Below are positions 61,809 to 64,000 of a DNA stretch of 64,000 nt, piece by piece. Position 1 is the first letter of the stretch; every line of letters starts with the position of its first letter. The notes under the pieces are model-generated. The model had not been told where the DNA came from, ran no database searches, and saw nothing but the letters and a program-made list of their open reading frames with translations. The position numbers and the translations under genes were made by a program. Origin of the DNA: Hyphomicrobiales bacterium (GTDB taxonomy: Bacteria > Pseudomonadota > Alphaproteobacteria > Rhizobiales > Rhizobiaceae); NCBI GenBank assembly GCA_900469475.1, contig UBXG01000002.1, positions 222,760 through 286,759 on the forward strand, read 5' to 3'.

Positions 61809-62717
61809 ATGAACATTCATGATCTGGAAGCCTTCGTCGCTGTGGTGGAGACGGGTTCGATTGTTGCCGCCTCGGCGCGCATCAATCTGACCCAGCCCGG
61901 CATCACCCGACGCATACAGAACCTGGAAGACAGCCTCGGCATCGCGCTACTCGACCGGCAGTCGAAGCCCCTGCGGCCGACCGCGGCAGGCCGCGAGGCC
62001 TACGAGCATGGGCGCCGCGTGTTGCGCTCGCTCGACGATCTCAAGGCCGGGGTTTCGCCCGGCGGCGCGATCGGCGGCGAATTCCGTCTCGGGATCATGC
62101 CCTATCTTTCAGAGGCGGCTTTATCCGCTCCGCTTGATGAGTTGCGCAGTCAGTTTCCGCAATTGACGCTGCGCATCGTCACTGGCTGGTCGCCGCAACT
62201 GATCGAGCAGGTCGCTCACAGCCAGCTCGATGCGGCAACCGTCTGCCTGCCGGAGGGGTTGCAGCCGCCGGATAATGTCGTCGGCGAGATGCTCGGAGTC
62301 CATGCCGTCATTCTCGTCGCGGCGCCTTCGCTCGGCGTTCCCAAGCAACCGAGACTGGAAGATCTCTCCCGCTTTCCCTGGATCATGAACCAGAGCGGCT
62401 GTGGCTTCCGCGCCTTCATTCAGCATCGTTTTGAAGCCGAGCGCCTGCCCTTCGACGTCGGGGTCGAGGCGATGAGCGCCGATCTGCGCATGTCGCTGGT
62501 CGCGCGCGGGCTCGGCATCGGCGTCTTAACGCCGGCGGCACTGGCGCATAGCCGCTGGCGCGATTTGGTCGAAATCGTCGAGGCACCGGATTTCAGCCCG
62601 AAAGTCGTCAACTGGCTGGTACATCGTCCGCCAGCCGGGCGGCTGGCGCGACCGATCGCAATCTTTGGAGATACGCTAAAGAAAGCGCTGAAATCGAAGA
62701 GACCGCTTCTGGCGTGA
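61809..62717 (+). CDS. LysR-family transcriptional regulator of the MFS gene
   Basis: The 302-residue protein has the N-terminal helix-turn-helix (FVAVVETGSIVAASARINLTQPGITRRIQNLEDSLG) and the LysR effector domain. Divergent from the MFS gene. The inducer is unknown. Confidence 0.92.
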   Translation: MNIHDLEAFVAVVETGSIVAASARINLTQPGITRRIQNLEDSLGIALLDRQSKPLRPTAAGREAYEHGRRVLRSLDDLKAGVSPGGAIGGEFRLGIMPYLSEAALSAPLDELRSQFPQLTLRIVTGWSPQLIEQVAHSQLDAATVCLPEGLQPPDNVVGEMLGVHAVILVAAPSLGVPKQPRLEDLSRFPWIMNQSGCGFRAFIQHRFEAERLPFDVGVEAMSADLRMSLVARGLGIGVLTPAALAHSRWRDLVEIVEAPDFSPKVVNWLVHRPPAGRLARPIAIFGDTLKKALKSKRPLLA

Positions 62718-62723
62718 AGATTA

Positions 62724-62797
62724 TGGAGCGGGTGAAGGGAATCGAACCCTCGTATTCAGCTTGGGAAGCTGCTGCTCTACCATTGAGCTACACCCGC
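62724..62797 (-). tRNA. tRNA-Gly (anticodon CCC)
   Basis: Read leftward, the sequence has acceptor stem GCGGGTG / CACCCGC, D arm GCTC-AATGGTA-GAGC, anticodon loop TTCCCAA (anticodon CCC), and T arm with GGTTCGATTCC. The 3' CCA is encoded (TCCA at 62724-62727). It reads GGG codons. The 3' end lies next to the LysR gene stop, and no integrase or attachment repeat is seen. Confidence 0.95.
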
Positions 62798-62856
62798 CTG
62801 ACACCCTTGAGATGTCCAACAGTTGGCGGCCCCTGTCAAGGCCGGTCAGCGACGGA

Positions 62857-63951
62857 TCACAGCCGGAAGTGTTTCGAAAGCTTCAGGCCCTGTGCCTGAT
62901 AGTTCGAGCCGAGGCCGGAGCCGTAGAGGCTGCTTGGCTGTTCCAGCATGTGTTCGTAGATCAGACGGCCGACGATCTGCCCATCTTCGAGGATGAACGG
63001 CACCTCGTGGCTACGCACTTCGAGCACGGCGCGGCTGCCACGGCCCCCGGCCGGTGCATGGCCGAAGCCCGGATCGAAGAAGCCAGCATAGTGGACGCGG
63101 AATTCGCCGACCAGCGGATCGAACGGCGTCATCTCGGCGGCGAAATGCGGGGGAACATGCACCGCCTCGCGCGAGACGAGGATGTAGAACTCGTCGGGAT
63201 CGAGGATCAGCTCGGTGCGGCCGCGGCTATAGAGCGGCTCCCAGAAATCGAAGATATCGTGCTGGGCCTTCTTGTCGACATCGACGACGGCCGTGTGGTG
63301 CTTGCCGCGATAGCCGATCAGCCCTTCCTTGTCGCCGGCAAGATCGATCGACAGCGCGATGCCGCCGCCGGTGATATTCGGCTTCTTGCTGGCAACCAGC
63401 GTCTCGCTCTCATGCAGCGCCAGCAATTCCGGTTCGGTGAGCAGGGCTTGGCCGACGCGGAAGCGGATCTGCGACAGGCGCGAGCCGCGGCGCACGACGA
63501 TCGGGAAGGTACGCGGGCTGATCTCGAGATAGAGTGGGCCGGAATAGCCTGCCGGGATCTTGTCGAACTCCTGCGCACGGTCGGTGATGACGCGGGTGAA
63601 GATGTCGAGACGGCCGGTCGAGCTCTTCGGATTGGCCGATGCCGACATATCTTCGGGCAGGTCGAGGCGCTCCATCAGCGGCACGATATAGACGCAGCCT
63701 GTTTCCAGCACCGCACCTTCGGAGAGATCGACGACGTGCAGCTTTAGCCGGTCAAGCTTGTCGGCGACCAGATGCGACGGGCCGGGCATGAAGCTGGCGC
63801 GAACACGGAAAGCATGCGAGCCGAGCCTGAGGTCAAGGCTTGCCGGCTGGATCTGATCGACGTCCAGTTCTCTCTCGCTCGTCAGCCGCCCTGTTTCAAA
63901 CAGCGCTGCAATGGCCCGGTCGGCCAGAATTCCAGTATTGCGAGCCATCAT
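62857..63951 (-). CDS. dcd: 2'-deoxycytidine 5'-triphosphate deaminase, two-domain form
   Basis: The 364-residue enzyme deaminates dCTP to dUTP for thymidylate synthesis. It is about twice the length of E. coli Dcd and contains two related dUTPase-fold halves: the first with LDVDQIQPASLDLRLG and NPKSSTGRLDIFTRV, the second with FYILVSREAVHVPPHFAAEM and FFDPGFGHAP. This long form is typical of Rhizobiales and relatives. ATG at 63951; an in-frame ATG lies one codon later. Confidence 0.93.
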   Translation of the reverse strand: MMARNTGILADRAIAALFETGRLTSERELDVDQIQPASLDLRLGSHAFRVRASFMPGPSHLVADKLDRLKLHVVDLSEGAVLETGCVYIVPLMERLDLPEDMSASANPKSSTGRLDIFTRVITDRAQEFDKIPAGYSGPLYLEISPRTFPIVVRRGSRLSQIRFRVGQALLTEPELLALHESETLVASKKPNITGGGIALSIDLAGDKEGLIGYRGKHHTAVVDVDKKAQHDIFDFWEPLYSRGRTELILDPDEFYILVSREAVHVPPHFAAEMTPFDPLVGEFRVHYAGFFDPGFGHAPAGGRGSRAVLEVRSHEVPFILEDGQIVGRLIYEHMLEQPSSLYGSGLGSNYQAQGLKLSKHFRL

Positions 63952-64000
63952 GCTTCTCTCATAATTTGCCGCAGACAAAACCAAACTCAGGGAATTGACG

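Noticed and set aside
62724..62797. tRNA-Gly as an integration site for a genomic island
   Set aside because: No integrase, no repeated tRNA 3' end and ordinary genes on both sides.
1..64000. CRISPR arrays, rRNA operons, insertion sequences or prophage
   Set aside because: Reading both strands showed no regularly spaced repeats, rRNA-like sequence, transposase motifs or phage structural genes. The repeats present are short intergenic palindromes.

Overview
The window reads as an ordinary, gene-dense chromosomal segment of a Rhizobium-type alphaproteobacterium (Rhizobiaceae). The evidence is the chemotaxis gene order icpA-cheS-cheY1-cheA-cheW-cheR, a eukaryote-like glutamine synthetase II with a divergent DUF2735 gene, a PodJ polarity factor, a fused SecDF, a two-domain dCTP deaminase, and RIME/REP-like palindromes between genes. 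There is no rRNA, no CRISPR array, and no transposase, integrase or phage gene. One tRNA gene (Gly, anticodon CCC) lies near the right end.

Layout. 1-6.2 kb (minus): chemotaxis operon, entering the window inside cheR and running back to the soluble receptor icpA. 6.4-11.5 kb (plus): a 37-residue membrane ORF, a GT39/ArnT-like glycosyltransferase, a small unknown protein and secDF. 11.5-12.4 kb (minus): SMP-30-like lactonase. 12.6-14.7 kb (plus): UvrD-like helicase behind a LexA-type box. 15.0-23.3 kb (minus): a catabolic block made of a branched-chain-type ABC transporter (livKGFHM), a GMC oxidoreductase, a 3-hydroxyisobutyryl-CoA hydrolase and a 3-hydroxyisobutyrate dehydrogenase, with a divergent LysR regulator. 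24.4-31.0 kb: galE, a class I aminotransferase, mscL, a divergent TetR/MFS pair and an unknown secreted protein. 31.2-36.4 kb (minus): a fatty-acid beta-oxidation operon (acyl-CoA dehydrogenase, thiolase, FadJ-like) behind a near-perfect palindrome that covers its promoter. 36.9-40.6 kb (plus): podJ.

40.9-48.4 kb: a TSUP exporter with a TIGR02186-type partner, a divergent HxlR/reductase pair, the DNA-repair pair Lhr-like helicase and PdeM, and an Rrf2 regulator with an AhpD-like protein. 48.6-50.3 kb: glnII, with a sigma-54 promoter, divergent from a DUF2735 gene. 50.3-56.2 kb: YitT-type membrane protein, TPR methyltransferase, small membrane protein, CAP-domain lipoprotein, MATE exporter, pyrD, a DUF952 protein and a secreted protein. 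56.3-64 kb: S24 repressor-like regulator, a degenerate nuclease-fold protein, a TerB-like protein, a periplasmic solute-binding protein, a hexapeptide acyltransferase, a divergent MFS/LysR pair, tRNA-Gly and dcd.

I found no clearly new multi-gene system. The most informative signals are regulatory and come straight from the sequence: the SOS box before the helicase, the operator on the fad promoter, a CtrA-like box before podJ, the -24/-12 promoter of glnII, paired operators between lysR and livK, and several operator repeats between divergent regulator/transporter pairs. Two protein-level oddities also stand out: an IcpA globin domain whose proximal heme His position holds Glu, and a staphylococcal-nuclease fold that appears to lack its catalytic residues. 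All family assignments come from motifs read by eye; no database search was possible.
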